Shown piece after piece: positions 6,814 to 6,870 of a DNA stretch of 6,870 nucleotides; within the stretch, counting starts at the first letter, position 1, and every line of letters starts with the position of its first letter. Source of the stretch: JBOGJI01 sp050747865 (lineage in GTDB: Bacteria > Acidobacteriota > Thermoanaerobaculia > Multivoradales > JAHEKO01). The translations under genes were made by a program, and so were the position numbers. The notes beneath the pieces are model-generated. The model ran no database searches, had not been told where the DNA came from, and saw only the letters and a list, made by a program, of their open reading frames with translations. The DNA is taken from assembly GCA_050747865.1 (NCBI GenBank), contig JBOGJI010000206.1, forward strand, positions 1 to 6,870, in the 5' to 3' direction.

Positions 6814-6870
6814 AGGGGTCAGGGGTCAGGGGTCAGGGAGAGACCATCCGCTTTGCCCCTGAACCCTGAC
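6814..6870. repeat. G-rich heptamer tandem repeat with inverted partner, G-quadruplex-prone
   Basis: AGGGGTC is repeated three times (6814-6834) and followed by AGGG (6835-6838). This yields four G-runs separated by TCA, a textbook intramolecular quadruplex pattern on the + strand. Downstream, CCCCTGAACCCTGAC (6856-6870) is the reverse complement of 6818-6832 with one mismatch, so a long stem around a 23-nt loop is also possible. The right arm runs to the last base of the window, so its full extent is unknown. The position just after rpmE suggests an intergenic repeat, or possibly a transcript-end structure; no T-run is visible. Confidence 0.7.

Overview
The window is GC-rich, densely coding DNA, and all recognisable genes lie on the + strand. 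It looks chromosomal and comes from a diderm (Gram-negative-type) bacterium. The evidence for that is a secreted beta-barrel-like protein ending in Phe, a membrane histidine kinase with an NtrC-type sigma54 activator, and a zinc-ribbon bL31. A carboxypeptidase-regulatory-like domain on an outer-membrane-type protein, beside a PDZ/multi-TM kinase, would fit Acidobacteriota. Myxococcota or another GC-rich diderm phylum cannot be excluded. I see no mobile element, CRISPR array, tRNA or rRNA.

Layout: (1) 2-172 is the 3' end of a ComF-type phosphoribosyltransferase gene whose 5' part lies outside the window. (2) A strong-looking sigma70 promoter at 180-208 begins 8 nt after the comF stop. It drives a secreted protein of about 637 aa (233-2146) with an N-terminal carboxypeptidase-regulatory-like domain and a predicted outer-membrane barrel. 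(3) The 133-nt gap 2147-2279 has no gene but is structured: three GATTGG half-sites, two of them forming a 9-bp dyad, and a hairpin resembling a tRNA T-arm beside the ribosome-binding region. (4) 2280-5099 encodes a hybrid-architecture histidine kinase: periplasmic PDZ-like domain, about 10 membrane segments, GAF, PAS, HisKA and HATPase. Its stop overlaps (ATGA) the start of (5) 5096-6478, an NtrC-family response regulator with receiver, AAA+ with intact GAFTGA loop, and Fis-type HTH. (6) A separate promoter and roughly 58-nt structured leader precede rpmE (bL31, 6603-6800). (7) The last 70 nt hold a G-rich heptamer array, (AGGGGTC)3 plus AGGG, with an inverted partner running off the window end.

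Functional reading: genes 4 and 5 form one translationally coupled two-component system. It should sense an envelope or membrane signal and activate sigma54 promoters, none of which is convincingly present in this window. The outer-membrane-type protein directly upstream is a candidate partner or regulated neighbour, but that link rests only on proximity and on the PDZ/C-terminal-Phe logic. comF and rpmE look like unrelated housekeeping genes with their own expression signals. I see no clearly new multi-gene system. The most interesting points are the PDZ multi-TM kinase feeding an NtrC-type regulator, the GATTGG sites before it, and the terminal G-quadruplex-prone repeat.
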